Shown: positions 38,357-47,285 of the stretch, piece by piece
Position numbering within the stretch: position 1 is the first letter of the stretch
How the letters are laid out: every line of letters begins with the position of its first letter
Origin: JAGXKT01 sp964531695
GTDB taxonomy: Bacteria; Planctomycetota; Phycisphaerae; SM23-33
Assembly: GCA_964531695.1 (NCBI GenBank)
Contig: CAZHEH010000001.1
Span: 248,001-312,000, forward strand
Length of the DNA stretch: 64,000 bases
Direction: 5' to 3'
Made by a program: the position numbers and the translations under genes
The notes under the pieces: generated by a model
The model's input: the letters and a program-made list of their open reading frames with translations, nothing else
The model's database searches: none
Told to the model about the DNA's origin: nothing

Positions 38357-39292
38357 CTACTCCGTGATGCCGATCTTGGCCAAGTTCTCCTTCATCTGCT
38401 CCTCCGTGATGGGAACGTAGCCCTCGTTGGATATAAGATCGGTAGCGCTCTGACGGATGTAGAACTCCACGAACGCCTTCACGTGCGGTTTCTCCAGTTC
38501 GTTCTTGTTTACGTAGATGAACAGCGGGCGGCTCAGCGGATACGCCCCGGACTGGGCGTTGTCCAAGCTCGGCTTGACCGGCTCGTCATCGGCCGTCTTG
38601 GCGATCGCCAGCGCCTTGAGCTTGTCCTGGTTGTTGACGTAATACGCGAAGCCGAAGTAGCCCAAGGCGTGCTTGTCCCCCTCGATGCCCTGGACGAGCA
38701 TGTTGTCGTGCTCGGACTTGGTGTAATCGCTGCGGTGAGCGTCCTCGTCGCCGATCACGACCTCGGTGAAGTAGTCGAACGTGCCCGAGGTGGGCGCCGG
38801 GCCGTACAGCTCGAACTTCGCGTCCGGCCAGGATGCATCCACCTCGTTCCACCTCTGAGGGGCTTCGCCGGGACCCCAGATCTGCTTGAGCTGCGCGAAA
38901 GTCATGCTGTCAACCCAGTCCGCTTTGGGATTGCAGACCATGCTCAGCGCGTCAATGCCCACCTGCAACTCAATGACCTCGATGCCGTTCTCACGGCACT
39001 GTTCGAGTTCGCTGTCCTTGATCGGGCGGCTGGCGTCGTTGATCGGCGTCTTGCCAGGGATGAAGAAGTTCTTGAAGCCGCCTCCCGTGCCCGTGGAACT
39101 CACCGAGACCTTCACGCCGGGATGCTGCCGCATGAACTCCTCGGCAACCGCCGCCGAGATCGGGTAGACCGTGCTGCTTCCGGCGATCCCGATTTCCCCG
39201 GACATCTCGCCTTCGTCCTTATCCCCACAGCCGTTGCAGCCAATCACCAAAGCCAGCATCACAACGAGTGTCAGACTCACGCGCATAGCCAT
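38357..39292 (-). CDS. pstS: Phosphate-binding lipoprotein PstS
   Basis: 311 residues. The signal MAMRVSLTLVVMLALVIGC ends in a lipobox Cys. Phosphate-binding motifs: GIAGSSTVYPIS near the N-terminus, VSSTGTGGGFKNFF and APTSGTFDYF. ATG at 39292 has AGGAGT closely upstream. First gene of the pst operon, diverging from the PhoB-type gene. Confidence 0.96.
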   Translation of the reverse strand: MAMRVSLTLVVMLALVIGCNGCGDKDEGEMSGEIGIAGSSTVYPISAAVAEEFMRQHPGVKVSVSSTGTGGGFKNFFIPGKTPINDASRPIKDSELEQCRENGIEVIELQVGIDALSMVCNPKADWVDSMTFAQLKQIWGPGEAPQRWNEVDASWPDAKFELYGPAPTSGTFDYFTEVVIGDEDAHRSDYTKSEHDNMLVQGIEGDKHALGYFGFAYYVNNQDKLKALAIAKTADDEPVKPSLDNAQSGAYPLSRPLFIYVNKNELEKPHVKAFVEFYIRQSATDLISNEGYVPITEEQMKENLAKIGITE

Positions 39293-39536
39293 TTGTTACT
39301 CCTGCCTTTCCGCCGAGATCGCTTCGAACGCGGCAATTCCAGGTTTCCTTTCATCCGCGGCGCCCGTCGCGGGGCGTCGTCGCATGCCGGGCGCGATGGT
39401 ACCAGCGATGTCCGGCCGACGCCACCGTGAAAGCCGACGCCGCGCCGACGGCCTGACGCTCGGCCGGGGCCGCTCGGACACCTCTGCCAGTCTGCTCGCA
39501 CTTTGCCGACCGAGAAATAAGTTTGCGTTTGTGCCC

Positions 39537-39554
39537 GGTTAAGATTTGGTAAAG
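39537..39554. promoter_or_regulatory. Candidate Pho box between pstS and the PhoB-type gene
   Basis: Plus strand GGTTAAG and GGTAAAG start exactly 11 bp apart (39537-39543 and 39548-39554), the helical spacing of PhoB-type direct repeats; read on the minus strand they are CTTTACC and CTTAACC, close to the cyanobacterial Pho-box half-site. It lies 53 bp before the PhoB-type ATG. The rest of the 314-bp gap (39293-39606) has no gene. Confidence 0.35.
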
Positions 39555-39606
39555 AGGCCGAAACAACCCTTGGCAGTGCCGGCCGCCCCGAGTAACCTAC
39601 CTCAAC

Positions 39607-40311
39607 ATGCCGAGCAAGCGTGTTATCATCGTGGAAGACGAGCCGGACATGGCCGAGCTTGTCGCCATGAACCTCCAGCGGGAGCATTACGAGACGGAGA
39701 TCTTCTCGGACGGCATCAGCGCGGTGGAGGCGATCCGCTCCGCCCCGCCCGACCTCGTGGTACTCGACATCATGCTGCCGCGGATGTCCGGCACGGAGGT
39801 GTTGCGCGAGCTGCGCAGCGACCCGCGCACCTCGGGCGTGCCGGTGATCGTGCTGACGGCCAAGACGGCCGAGGGCGACGTCGTCGCGGGGCTCCAGCTC
39901 GGCGCCGACGACTACGTGACCAAGCCGTTCAGCATGTCGGTGCTGCTGGCGCGCGTCTCGGCCGTGCTGCGTCGCGCGGAGGCCACGGGCGACTCCGACC
40001 GGCGCGTGTTGTCGGTCGGCCCGATCCGCATCAACCAGGACATGCACCGCGTCGCCGTGGAAGGCGAGCCGGTCTCCCTCACCCCGACCGAGTTCAAGCT
40101 GCTGGCGACGCTGGTGGGCGCCCGCGGCCGCGTGCTGACCCGCGACCAGCTCATCAACCACATCCTCGGAGTCAACGCGGTTGTGACCGACCGCACCGTC
40201 GACGTTCATCTGGCCGCGCTGCGGCGCAAGCTCGGGAAGGCGAAGAAGTACATCGAGACCGTCCGCGGCGTCGGCTACCGGATCGCGGTCGAGCAAGATG
40301 AAACACCATAG
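39607..40311 (+). CDS. phoB: PhoB-type response regulator (OmpR family)
   Basis: 234 residues. Receiver domain with acidic pair Glu10/Asp11, phospho-acceptor Asp54 (LVVLDIMLP) and Lys in VTKPFS; a winged-helix domain follows, with VSLTPTEFKLLATLVGARGR and DRTVDVHLAALRRKLGKAKK. It lies next to the pst operon and upstream of the sensor kinase with a 14-bp overlap. The name rests on this context. Confidence 0.88.
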   Translation: MPSKRVIIVEDEPDMAELVAMNLQREHYETEIFSDGISAVEAIRSAPPDLVVLDIMLPRMSGTEVLRELRSDPRTSGVPVIVLTAKTAEGDVVAGLQLGADDYVTKPFSMSVLLARVSAVLRRAEATGDSDRRVLSVGPIRINQDMHRVAVEGEPVSLTPTEFKLLATLVGARGRVLTRDQLINHILGVNAVVTDRTVDVHLAALRRKLGKAKKYIETVRGVGYRIAVEQDETP

Positions 40312-42100
40312 CTTCTTCCTCCGCCTCTTCGGCGGCAACCTGCTGCTTGTCGCCGTGATCATCACCTTCGGGTTCGCCGTCTCCTACCGCTACCTCAACC
40401 GGCAGTATCTGCAGCGGGACACGGCCGACCAGCAGCGCGTGGCCGAAGTCTTGGCCGGGACCCTCGAGAGCCGCTGGCCCGCGCCTCCCGAGGCGCCCAC
40501 TCGCGCGGAGATGCAACCCCTTTGCCGCAAGCTGATGGCGGGCTCGGACCTCCGGCTGACCGTGATGTCGCACCCGGACGGACGGGTCCTCGGCGACAGC
40601 GAAGCCGACCCCGCCACGATGGAGCCCCACAGAACCCCGGACCGACCCGAGGTACTGGCCGCCATGAACGGCCGGACGGGCCAATCCACGCGCGAGAGCG
40701 AGACGCTTGGGGTGCAATTCCGGTACATCGCCGTGCCGGTACGCCGGGACGGGCAGGTCGTCGGCGCGGTCCGTGTCGCCAAGCGGGTCACCACCATCGC
40801 CCGAGGTCAGGACTACGTCAGACAGGCGCTGCTCTGGGCGGGGCTCGCCGGCGCGGTCGCGGCCGTGCTGTTGGGCCTGCTGATCAGTTGGATCTGGTAC
40901 CGCCCGCTTCGTCAGATCGCTCACGCCGCCGGCAAGATCGCCTCGGGCAACCTGACGCACCGGGCGCACATACGTGGCCCGGGGGAAATGGAGGATTTGG
41001 CACGCGCCCTGAACGAAATGCGGAGCAGCTTGGCCACGCAGATGGGCCTGGCCGCCCGCGAGCGGAAGAACCTCAAGGCGGTGGTCACCAACCTGGACAA
41101 CGGTATCGTGGCGCTCGACCGGGACCGCAGCATTTCCTATATGAACCGCGTGGCGATCGAGCTGATGGCCCCGGGTGAATCGGACGTGGTCGGGCGGAAT
41201 GTGCAATCGGTCATCCGCATCGTGGACGTGATCGACATGCTGACCCAGGTCCCCCCCGGCGGGCGGCTGAGCCGCCAGGTCGAAGTGGAACGCGGGCAGA
41301 GGCGCGTCGTGCTCGACTTGACCGTCACCGACGTGTCCGAAGGAGAAACCGAGGGGATCTGCACGCTGCTGACGGCCCACAACGTCACGGAGATCACCCG
41401 CACGGCCCGTATGAAGGCCGAGTTCGTAGCCAACGCCTCGCACGAGCTTCGCACGCCGTTGGCGACGATCAAGGCCACGGCCGAGTCGCTCACCGCGGTC
41501 GGCGCGGGCGACGAAGAGGCGATGGGCAAGTTCGTGTCCATCCTTCTACGGAACGTCCAGCGGCTGGAGAACCTGACCAACGACCTGCTGGACCTGCACC
41601 TGGTCGAGGGCGCCCGCAGCAAGTTGCGGCTTGAGGAGATCGTGCTGGGGGAGATGGTCAGTTGGGTGCGGGCGAACTTCGGCGAGAGCGCCCGCAAGAA
41701 GGGCGTGGAGCTGACGGCCAAGGCGGACGAGCCCGACCACCGGCTGCGATCCGACCGGAAGCTCATCGAGCTGATCGTGCAGAACCTCGTGGACAACGCC
41801 ATCAAGTTCACGCCGGCCGGCGGCGAGGTCACGTGCCGCTACGAGCGGAACGGCTCCGGGACGATCCTGCGCGTGTCCGACACCGGCTGCGGCATCCCGC
41901 CCGAGATTCGGTCGCGCGTCTTCGAACGGTTCTTCCAGGCCGACCCGTCCCGCAGCGGAGACACGAACCACCGCGGCACCGGGCTCGGGCTGGCCATCGT
42001 CAAGCACGCCGTCGAACAGCTCGGCGCACAGATCGAACTCCGCAGCGAAGTCGGCGAAGGGACGACCATCGACGTGATCATCCCGAATCGAGAACTGTAG
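40298..42100 (+). CDS. phoR: PhoR-type sensor histidine kinase
   Basis: 600 residues. N-terminal helix at about 13-28, a periplasmic loop of about 150 residues, and a second helix at about 177-200. A HAMP domain follows (WYRPLRQIAHAAGKIASGNL), then a PAS-like domain (LKAVVTNLDNGIVALDRDRS), then HisKA with His382 in NASHELRTPL. The HATPase domain shows NLVDNAIKFTP, DTGCGIPP and GTGLGLAIVKH. It partners the response regulator at 39607. Confidence 0.9.
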   Translation: MKHHSFFLRLFGGNLLLVAVIITFGFAVSYRYLNRQYLQRDTADQQRVAEVLAGTLESRWPAPPEAPTRAEMQPLCRKLMAGSDLRLTVMSHPDGRVLGDSEADPATMEPHRTPDRPEVLAAMNGRTGQSTRESETLGVQFRYIAVPVRRDGQVVGAVRVAKRVTTIARGQDYVRQALLWAGLAGAVAAVLLGLLISWIWYRPLRQIAHAAGKIASGNLTHRAHIRGPGEMEDLARALNEMRSSLATQMGLAARERKNLKAVVTNLDNGIVALDRDRSISYMNRVAIELMAPGESDVVGRNVQSVIRIVDVIDMLTQVPPGGRLSRQVEVERGQRRVVLDLTVTDVSEGETEGICTLLTAHNVTEITRTARMKAEFVANASHELRTPLATIKATAESLTAVGAGDEEAMGKFVSILLRNVQRLENLTNDLLDLHLVEGARSKLRLEEIVLGEMVSWVRANFGESARKKGVELTAKADEPDHRLRSDRKLIELIVQNLVDNAIKFTPAGGEVTCRYERNGSGTILRVSDTGCGIPPEIRSRVFERFFQADPSRSGDTNHRGTGLGLAIVKHAVEQLGAQIELRSEVGEGTTIDVIIPNREL

Positions 42101-42110
42101 CGCCGCCGGG

Positions 42111-43952
42111 CTACTCCACCGTCACGCTCTTGGCGAGGTTCCGGGGTTTGTCCACGTTGCAGCCGCGTGCCGTGGCCGCGTGGTAGGCCAGGAGCTGGAG
42201 CGGGATGACCGTCAGGATCGGACTCAGCGGCACGGGGCAGTCGGGGATGTAGATCACGTGATCGCTGAAGCGCTGGATTTCCTCGTCCCCCTCGGTCGCC
42301 ACGGCGATGATCTTACCGTCGCGCGCCCGGACCTCCTCGATGTTGCCGAAGATCTTGCCGTAGGTCGCGCATCGCGGGGCGATGAACACGACCGGCATGC
42401 CCTCGTTGATCAGCGCGATCGGCCCGTGCTTCATCTCCGCCGCGGGCAGTCCCTCGGCGTGGATGTAACTGATTTCCTTGAGCTTCAGCGCGCCTTCGAG
42501 GGCAACGGGGTAATTATAGCCCCGGCCGAGGAACAGCCAGTTCTCGCGGTGGCAGTGCTCCTCGGCGATCTGCCGGATGTATTCCGACTGGGTGAGGATC
42601 TGCTCGATCTTGTCGGGCAGCTCATAGAGGGCGCGGAGATAGTCGGCCATCGTCGACTGCGACATGAACCGCCGCCGTCCGAGCAGCAGCGCAATCAGCG
42701 TCTCGGCGATGACCTGCCCGGTGAACGCCTTGGTCGAGGCCACGCCGATCTCAGGCCCGGCGTGCAGGTACACGCCGGCGTCCGTCTCGCGGGCGGTTGT
42801 AGAGCCCACGACATTGACGATGCCGAGGGCCAGGGCCCCCTTCTCCTTCGCCTCGCGCAGGGCGGCCAACGTGTCGGCCGTCTCGCCCGACTGGCTGATG
42901 GCGACGAAGGTCGTGCCCTCCTCGATGATCGGGTTCCGGTAGCGGAACTCGCTGGCGTACTCGACTTCGGTCGGGATATGGGCCAGGTCCTCGAAGAGGA
43001 ACTCCCCCACCAGCCCGGCGTGCCAGGCCGTGCCGCAGGCCGAGAGGATCATCTTCCGGGTCTTGACCAGCTCGCGGGTGACGTCCCGCAGGCCGCCGAG
43101 CAGCACCCGGTTCTCGCGGAGGTCGATCCGGCCGCGGAGCGACTGCCGGGCGACCTCCCCCTGCTCCATGATCTCCTTGAGCATGAAGTGCGGGTAGCCG
43201 CCCTTGGCGATCTCCTCGAGGGACCACTCGAGCTGCTGGACTTCCTTCGTGACGGGCACGTTGTCGATGGTCATCGTCCGCATGCCCTCGCGCCCGATGA
43301 CGACCATCTCGTTGTCGTTGAGATACACCACGTTCGCGGTATGACCAAGAATCGCCGAGGCGTCCGAGGCGACGACGTACTCCTCGTCGCCCACGCCGAC
43401 GATGAGCGGGCTGCCCTTGCGGGCCGCCACGAGCTTGTCCGGCTCATCCACGGACATCACGGCGATGCCGTAAGTGCCGTCGACCTCGCGCAGGGCCCGC
43501 TGCACGGCCTCCTCCAGCGACTCGCAGCCGTCCGTGTAGAACTCGCCGATCAGGTTCGCCAGCACCTCGGTGTCCGTCTCGCTGGCGAAGGTGTGGCCCT
43601 TGCCGAGCAAGAACTGCTTCAGCGTGGAGTAGTTGTCGATGATGCCGTTGTGGACCAGGGCGATCCGACCGCTGTCGTCGCAGTGCGGATGGGCGTTGAC
43701 CTCGTTCGGCGCGCCGTGGGTGGCCCAGCGGGTATGGGCAATGCCAACCGTGCCGTGCTGAAGCTCCTTGTCGGCGACGGCCATCTCCTCGACCACGGCC
43801 ACGCGCCCGGGGGCCTTCTGTATGTGAAGCGCCCCGCCGTCGCACACGCAAACGCCCGCCGAGTCGTACCCGCGGTATTCCAGTCGCTTCAGACCTTCGA
43901 CCAACAGGTTGGCGGCCTTCTTCTGCCCGATGTAGCCGACGATTCCGCACAT
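42111..43952 (-). CDS. glmS: Glutamine-fructose-6-phosphate aminotransferase (isomerizing)
   Basis: Makes glucosamine-6-phosphate, the first step to UDP-GlcNAc. It has 613 residues, the normal length. The N-terminal glutaminase has the catalytic Cys2 (MCGIVGYIG) and HTRWATHG; the two SIS domains carry SACGTAWHAGLV, AISQSGETADT and AEMKHGPIALI. The C-terminus reads KPRNLAKSVTVE. ATG is at 43952. I see no glmS ribozyme-like structure in the 188 bp up to the divergent gene. Confidence 0.97.
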   Translation of the reverse strand: MCGIVGYIGQKKAANLLVEGLKRLEYRGYDSAGVCVCDGGALHIQKAPGRVAVVEEMAVADKELQHGTVGIAHTRWATHGAPNEVNAHPHCDDSGRIALVHNGIIDNYSTLKQFLLGKGHTFASETDTEVLANLIGEFYTDGCESLEEAVQRALREVDGTYGIAVMSVDEPDKLVAARKGSPLIVGVGDEEYVVASDASAILGHTANVVYLNDNEMVVIGREGMRTMTIDNVPVTKEVQQLEWSLEEIAKGGYPHFMLKEIMEQGEVARQSLRGRIDLRENRVLLGGLRDVTRELVKTRKMILSACGTAWHAGLVGEFLFEDLAHIPTEVEYASEFRYRNPIIEEGTTFVAISQSGETADTLAALREAKEKGALALGIVNVVGSTTARETDAGVYLHAGPEIGVASTKAFTGQVIAETLIALLLGRRRFMSQSTMADYLRALYELPDKIEQILTQSEYIRQIAEEHCHRENWLFLGRGYNYPVALEGALKLKEISYIHAEGLPAAEMKHGPIALINEGMPVVFIAPRCATYGKIFGNIEEVRARDGKIIAVATEGDEEIQRFSDHVIYIPDCPVPLSPILTVIPLQLLAYHAATARGCNVDKPRNLAKSVTVE

Positions 43953-44140
43953 GCGCTTGCTCCGTTGAGGTCGCTGACGATTCCGTGCCTATACCGCGGC
44001 CGGGCGGCGGCAGGTTCGGGCATTATCCGGCAGAACGCCGAATCAGACAAGCATCGAAGCCCCGAGCCCGCGAGCTGTGGCTTGATTCGCCGCCGCCACG
44101 CGGCTATCAAGGAGCGGGCGGGCAAGGAAGGACTACGCAC

Positions 44141-44950
44141 GTGCTGGCGCTGCTCGGAAAGCATACGATCCATACCCTCAGCGGTTTCGGCAACTTCTGC
44201 CGGTTCTCGGGGCGGTCGATGGCATGGTCCATCCGCTCGGGATTCCACCCGAGGTCGCTGCGCCTGCTCATGCCGCAGCTCTTTGACATCGGCACGCGGA
44301 GCGTCCCCGTGCTGATGGTCACCGGGGCCTTCGTCGGCATGGTGCTGGCGGTGCAGGCGATCAGTCAGTTCAAGGCACTGGGCCTGGTAGCGCCGATGGG
44401 CACGCTGGTGAACCTCTCGGTGCTGCGCGAGCTGGGGCCGGTGCTGGCGGCCGTGATGCTCGCGGGGCGCGTCGGCGGCGGCCTGACCGCGGAACTGGGC
44501 ACCATGCGCGTCACCGAGCAGATCGACGCCCTGACCGCCATGGGCGCGCACCCCCTACGCACGCTGGTCGTGCCGAGGTTCCTGGCGTGCATTCTGCTGA
44601 TTCCGGTGCTGGTGCTCTACACGAGCTTCATGGGCATCATCGGCGGGTACGCGATCAGCGTGGCGGTGTACAACGTCGACGGGGGGCAATTCTGGGCCCA
44701 CGCCCAGACGCAGGTGACGCTGTTCGACGTGTTCTACGGGCCGATCAAGAGCTTGTTCTTCGGCGGGGCCATCGGGCTGATCTGCTGTTACAAGGGGTTC
44801 CGCTGCGCACCCGGGGCGGCCGGGGTCGGGCGGGCCTGCACGCAGGCGTTCGTGGTCTCCTGCCTGGCGATCCTCACGCTGGACCTGTTCCTCGGGATGT
44901 TCCTCAACACGCTCCAGACCTTTTGGTATGGTGTGCGTATCTTCCTGTAG
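44141..44950 (+). CDS. MlaE family ABC permease
   Basis: 269 residues with GTG at 44141 and AAGGA eight bases upstream. Five to six hydrophobic helices; signature segments RSVPVLMVTGAFVGMVLAVQ, LRELGPVLAAVMLAGRVGGG and ELGTMRVTEQIDALTAMGAH. MlaE-type permeases move phospholipids or sterol-like lipids between envelope membranes, with MlaF ATPase and MCE-domain MlaD; neither partner is in this window. Confidence 0.92.
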   Translation: MLALLGKHTIHTLSGFGNFCRFSGRSMAWSIRSGFHPRSLRLLMPQLFDIGTRSVPVLMVTGAFVGMVLAVQAISQFKALGLVAPMGTLVNLSVLRELGPVLAAVMLAGRVGGGLTAELGTMRVTEQIDALTAMGAHPLRTLVVPRFLACILLIPVLVLYTSFMGIIGGYAISVAVYNVDGGQFWAHAQTQVTLFDVFYGPIKSLFFGGAIGLICCYKGFRCAPGAAGVGRACTQAFVVSCLAILTLDLFLGMFLNTLQTFWYGVRIFL

Positions 44951-45083
44951 CCGGAAAGGGCTTTTCCGCATGGAAAGCACGGAGAACGCCGAGCCACAAC
45001 GGATGGGACACGGCGGGCGGCGCCCTTCGGAACCTCCGTGCCCCATGTGGTAGGATGGCGGGCCCGAAGGCGGAGCGAACGAA

Positions 45084-45326
45084 GTGTGGAAGCCCATCGA
45101 CAAGTGGCGAAAGCGGCACCGTAACCCGACGAATTTCTACCTGCACATGATCGGGATCCCGATGTGCTTCGTCGCGGCCCCGATTTGCCTGCTGCTGGAG
45201 GAGTTCGTTTTGGCGATCGGGCTGTTCGTGCTCGGCTACGCCCTGCAGTTCATCGGGCACATCGTCGAGGGCAACCGAAGCGGCGAGGAGATGCTCATCC
45301 GAAAACTCCTCCGCAAGGGCAAGTAG
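45084..45326 (+). CDS. Mpo1-like (DUF962-type) small membrane protein
   Basis: 80 residues, GTG at 45084. The N-terminal RHRNPTNFYLHMIGIPMCFV, two hydrophobic helices, and FVLGYALQFIGHIVEGNRS resemble the YGL010w/Mpo1 family, which in yeast is an iron-dependent dioxygenase of fatty-acid alpha-oxidation. The His residues of YLHMIG and QFIGHI are kept. The family call is by pattern only. The convergent gene begins 14 bp later. Confidence 0.7.
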   Translation: MWKPIDKWRKRHRNPTNFYLHMIGIPMCFVAAPICLLLEEFVLAIGLFVLGYALQFIGHIVEGNRSGEEMLIRKLLRKGK

Positions 45327-45340
45327 GCGCTCCCCCGCTA

Positions 45341-46552
45341 TTACGCCCCGATGATGCGAATGCCGTTCTTGCCGGCACGCTTCGCCTGGTCGAGCGCCCG
45401 GTCGGCCGAGCGGAGCAACTCGCGGCACGTGGTGCCGTCCCCGGGGTAATTCGCCAGCCCGCCCGAGATCGACAGCACCCCGGCCGCCTCCGGGCCCAGC
45501 GATGGGAACTCCATGCCTTCCACGGCCCGGCGGAATCGGTCCGCCAGGTCGTACGCGCTTTCCAACGGCTCGCTGCCCGGATCGCGCGGCGGATCGGAAT
45601 CCCAGAAGAGTACGGCGAACTCGTCCCCGCCGATCCGCGCGACGATATCCTGGCTGCGGGTGATCTCGCGCATCATGGCGGCCGTCTCGCGGAGGATCTC
45701 GTCCCCCGCGGCGTGTCCGTACGTGTCGTTGTACTGCTTCAGGTCGTCGATGTCGTACAGCAGCAGCGTCACCCGGTAGCCGCGGCCCTCGGCCTGTGCG
45801 AGAATGCGATCCGTCAGATGGTAGAAGTACCTGCGGTTGTACGCGCCGGTGAGGTGATCGGTGACGGCCAGGCGATGGAGCGATTCCGTGCGCTCGGCCG
45901 TGGAGACCAGGGCCGGCATGCAACTCCTCAGGTCGCCCAGCAGTGGATCGTCCGCTCGGTCCCCCGAGCCGGACCACGGGGCCACCAGCGCTCGGGGCGC
46001 ATCCTCCATCGTCAGCAGCAGCGGCTCGGCGTCCTCGGGCAGGTCATCGGCGTCCACCCAGCGTGCGGCCACGCCCAGGCGGCGCGCCACCAGCTCGGCC
46101 ACCGCCTCCTCCAGCGACGCCATGCCGCGCGCGGCGTCGATCAGCCGGGACACCTCCTCGCACGTCAGCCCGTCGCCGTGTGCCGGGCGCGTCGGCTTCG
46201 GCTCGGACGCCGCCAGCGCAATCCGCCGCCAGTCGGCCGAGTTCGGCGGGCAGATGAAGTAGTCGTCCAGCACGTCGCCCCGGAGGGAGCGCGCCGCGGG
46301 TTCATCCGCCGGGTCGCACAGCGCGATCAGCCGCGCGTCGCCCTGCAGCCGCCGTGCCGCACGCGACAGGCCGGGCAATTCCGAGCCCCGCGCCGACAGC
46401 ACCACCGCCGGCCAGCGGCGGCGAGACAGCTCGACCAACCCCTCATACGCGTCCCCCCGCGCGATCACGCCCTCGGCGCCGCCCGGCGCGTACCGGCCCA
46501 GTTCGCCGGCCACGTCGTCGCCGCCCAAAACGAGCGTTCGCGCGCGACTCAC
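45341..46552 (-). CDS. Diguanylate cyclase with N-terminal pseudo-receiver
   Basis: 403 residues. GTG at 46552 overlaps the stop of the preceding gene (GTGA). Residues of about 5-105 look like a receiver domain, but the phospho-acceptor position reads VVLSARGSE, with no Asp. A short helical region follows, then a GGDEF domain: ARIGGDEFAVLFW with GGDEF at 308-312, and an inhibitory I-site RSQD at 299-302 at the correct five-residue distance. Predicted active and feedback-inhibited; makes cyclic di-GMP. Confidence 0.9.
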   Translation of the reverse strand: MSRARTLVLGGDDVAGELGRYAPGGAEGVIARGDAYEGLVELSRRRWPAVVLSARGSELPGLSRAARRLQGDARLIALCDPADEPAARSLRGDVLDDYFICPPNSADWRRIALAASEPKPTRPAHGDGLTCEEVSRLIDAARGMASLEEAVAELVARRLGVAARWVDADDLPEDAEPLLLTMEDAPRALVAPWSGSGDRADDPLLGDLRSCMPALVSTAERTESLHRLAVTDHLTGAYNRRYFYHLTDRILAQAEGRGYRVTLLLYDIDDLKQYNDTYGHAAGDEILRETAAMMREITRSQDIVARIGGDEFAVLFWDSDPPRDPGSEPLESAYDLADRFRRAVEGMEFPSLGPEAAGVLSISGGLANYPGDGTTCRELLRSADRALDQAKRAGKNGIRIIGA

Positions 46553-47184
46553 GTCGGGTCCTCCAGCAGCGCTGCCAGTTCCTCGGGGCTCAGCAGGTGC
46601 CGGGCATGATACGGGGACTCCTCCTCGCCCTTTTCGTCCCGCGGTTCCGGCTCGGGCGCGGGCTCGGGCGGCTCCCGCTCGCTTCGCCAGAAGCCCGCCT
46701 CCGCCTCGTCCTCCGCCTGATCGGGGGGCGGCTCGGGGCTCGCCGACGCGGCCGCCTCGCGCCCGGCGGCGGGGTGCGGCTCCCACGCGCCCTCGGGCTG
46801 CCGGTGGGGACTCCTCGGCTCCGTCGACTCGGGCGGCGTCTCCGCCCAGCGCCGCGCGGAACGGGCCACCTCGTGCACCAACTCGTCGGCCGAAGTCAGG
46901 CGCACGCCAGCCAGCTCGTCGGCGGTGAGATCGCCGGGCAGCGCGCCGACGCCCAGCAGGTCGACCTCCATCTCGCGGGCCAGCGCCAGCAACGGCAGAT
47001 GCCGACGGCTCAACAGCGACAACTCCACCACGAGTACGGCGGTGGGCGCGCACAGCAACTCGGCCGCCGCCTCGTACGGGCTGGATACGCGCACACAGCC
47101 CCCCGGCACGGCGCCGACGGCGCCGCCCTCGCGCGCCAGGAACACCGTGCGCGCCGGGGCCGGCCCTGTATGCTGTTCGTCCAT
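46549..47184 (-). CDS. Acidic receiver-like partner protein of the diguanylate cyclase
   Basis: 211 residues; ATG at 47184 (MDEQHTGPAPARTVFLAREG) has GGAGG ten bases upstream. The first 110 residues have an alpha/beta pattern like a response-regulator domain, with AVLVVELSLLSRRHLPLLAL in the beta3 position, where the Asp is missing. The rest is Glu/Pro-rich and low in complexity, ending LSPEELAALLED. It is translationally coupled to the GGDEF protein. Function unknown; a regulatory partner is an inference. Confidence 0.7.
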   Translation of the reverse strand: MDEQHTGPAPARTVFLAREGGAVGAVPGGCVRVSSPYEAAAELLCAPTAVLVVELSLLSRRHLPLLALAREMEVDLLGVGALPGDLTADELAGVRLTSADELVHEVARSARRWAETPPESTEPRSPHRQPEGAWEPHPAAGREAAASASPEPPPDQAEDEAEAGFWRSEREPPEPAPEPEPRDEKGEEESPYHARHLLSPEELAALLEDPT

Positions 47185-47285
47185 GACTTGCCGCCTCCTC
47201 CGAACCGCTCCCTGAACCATCTTACGGGCCATCGGCGGTTCCGTCAATCCGCCAAGGCGGCGCGTCAAGGGCAATTCAGGCCTAA

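Noticed and set aside
43953..44140. glmS ribozyme upstream of glmS
   Set aside because: I could not match the double-pseudoknot core, and the class is typical of Firmicutes.
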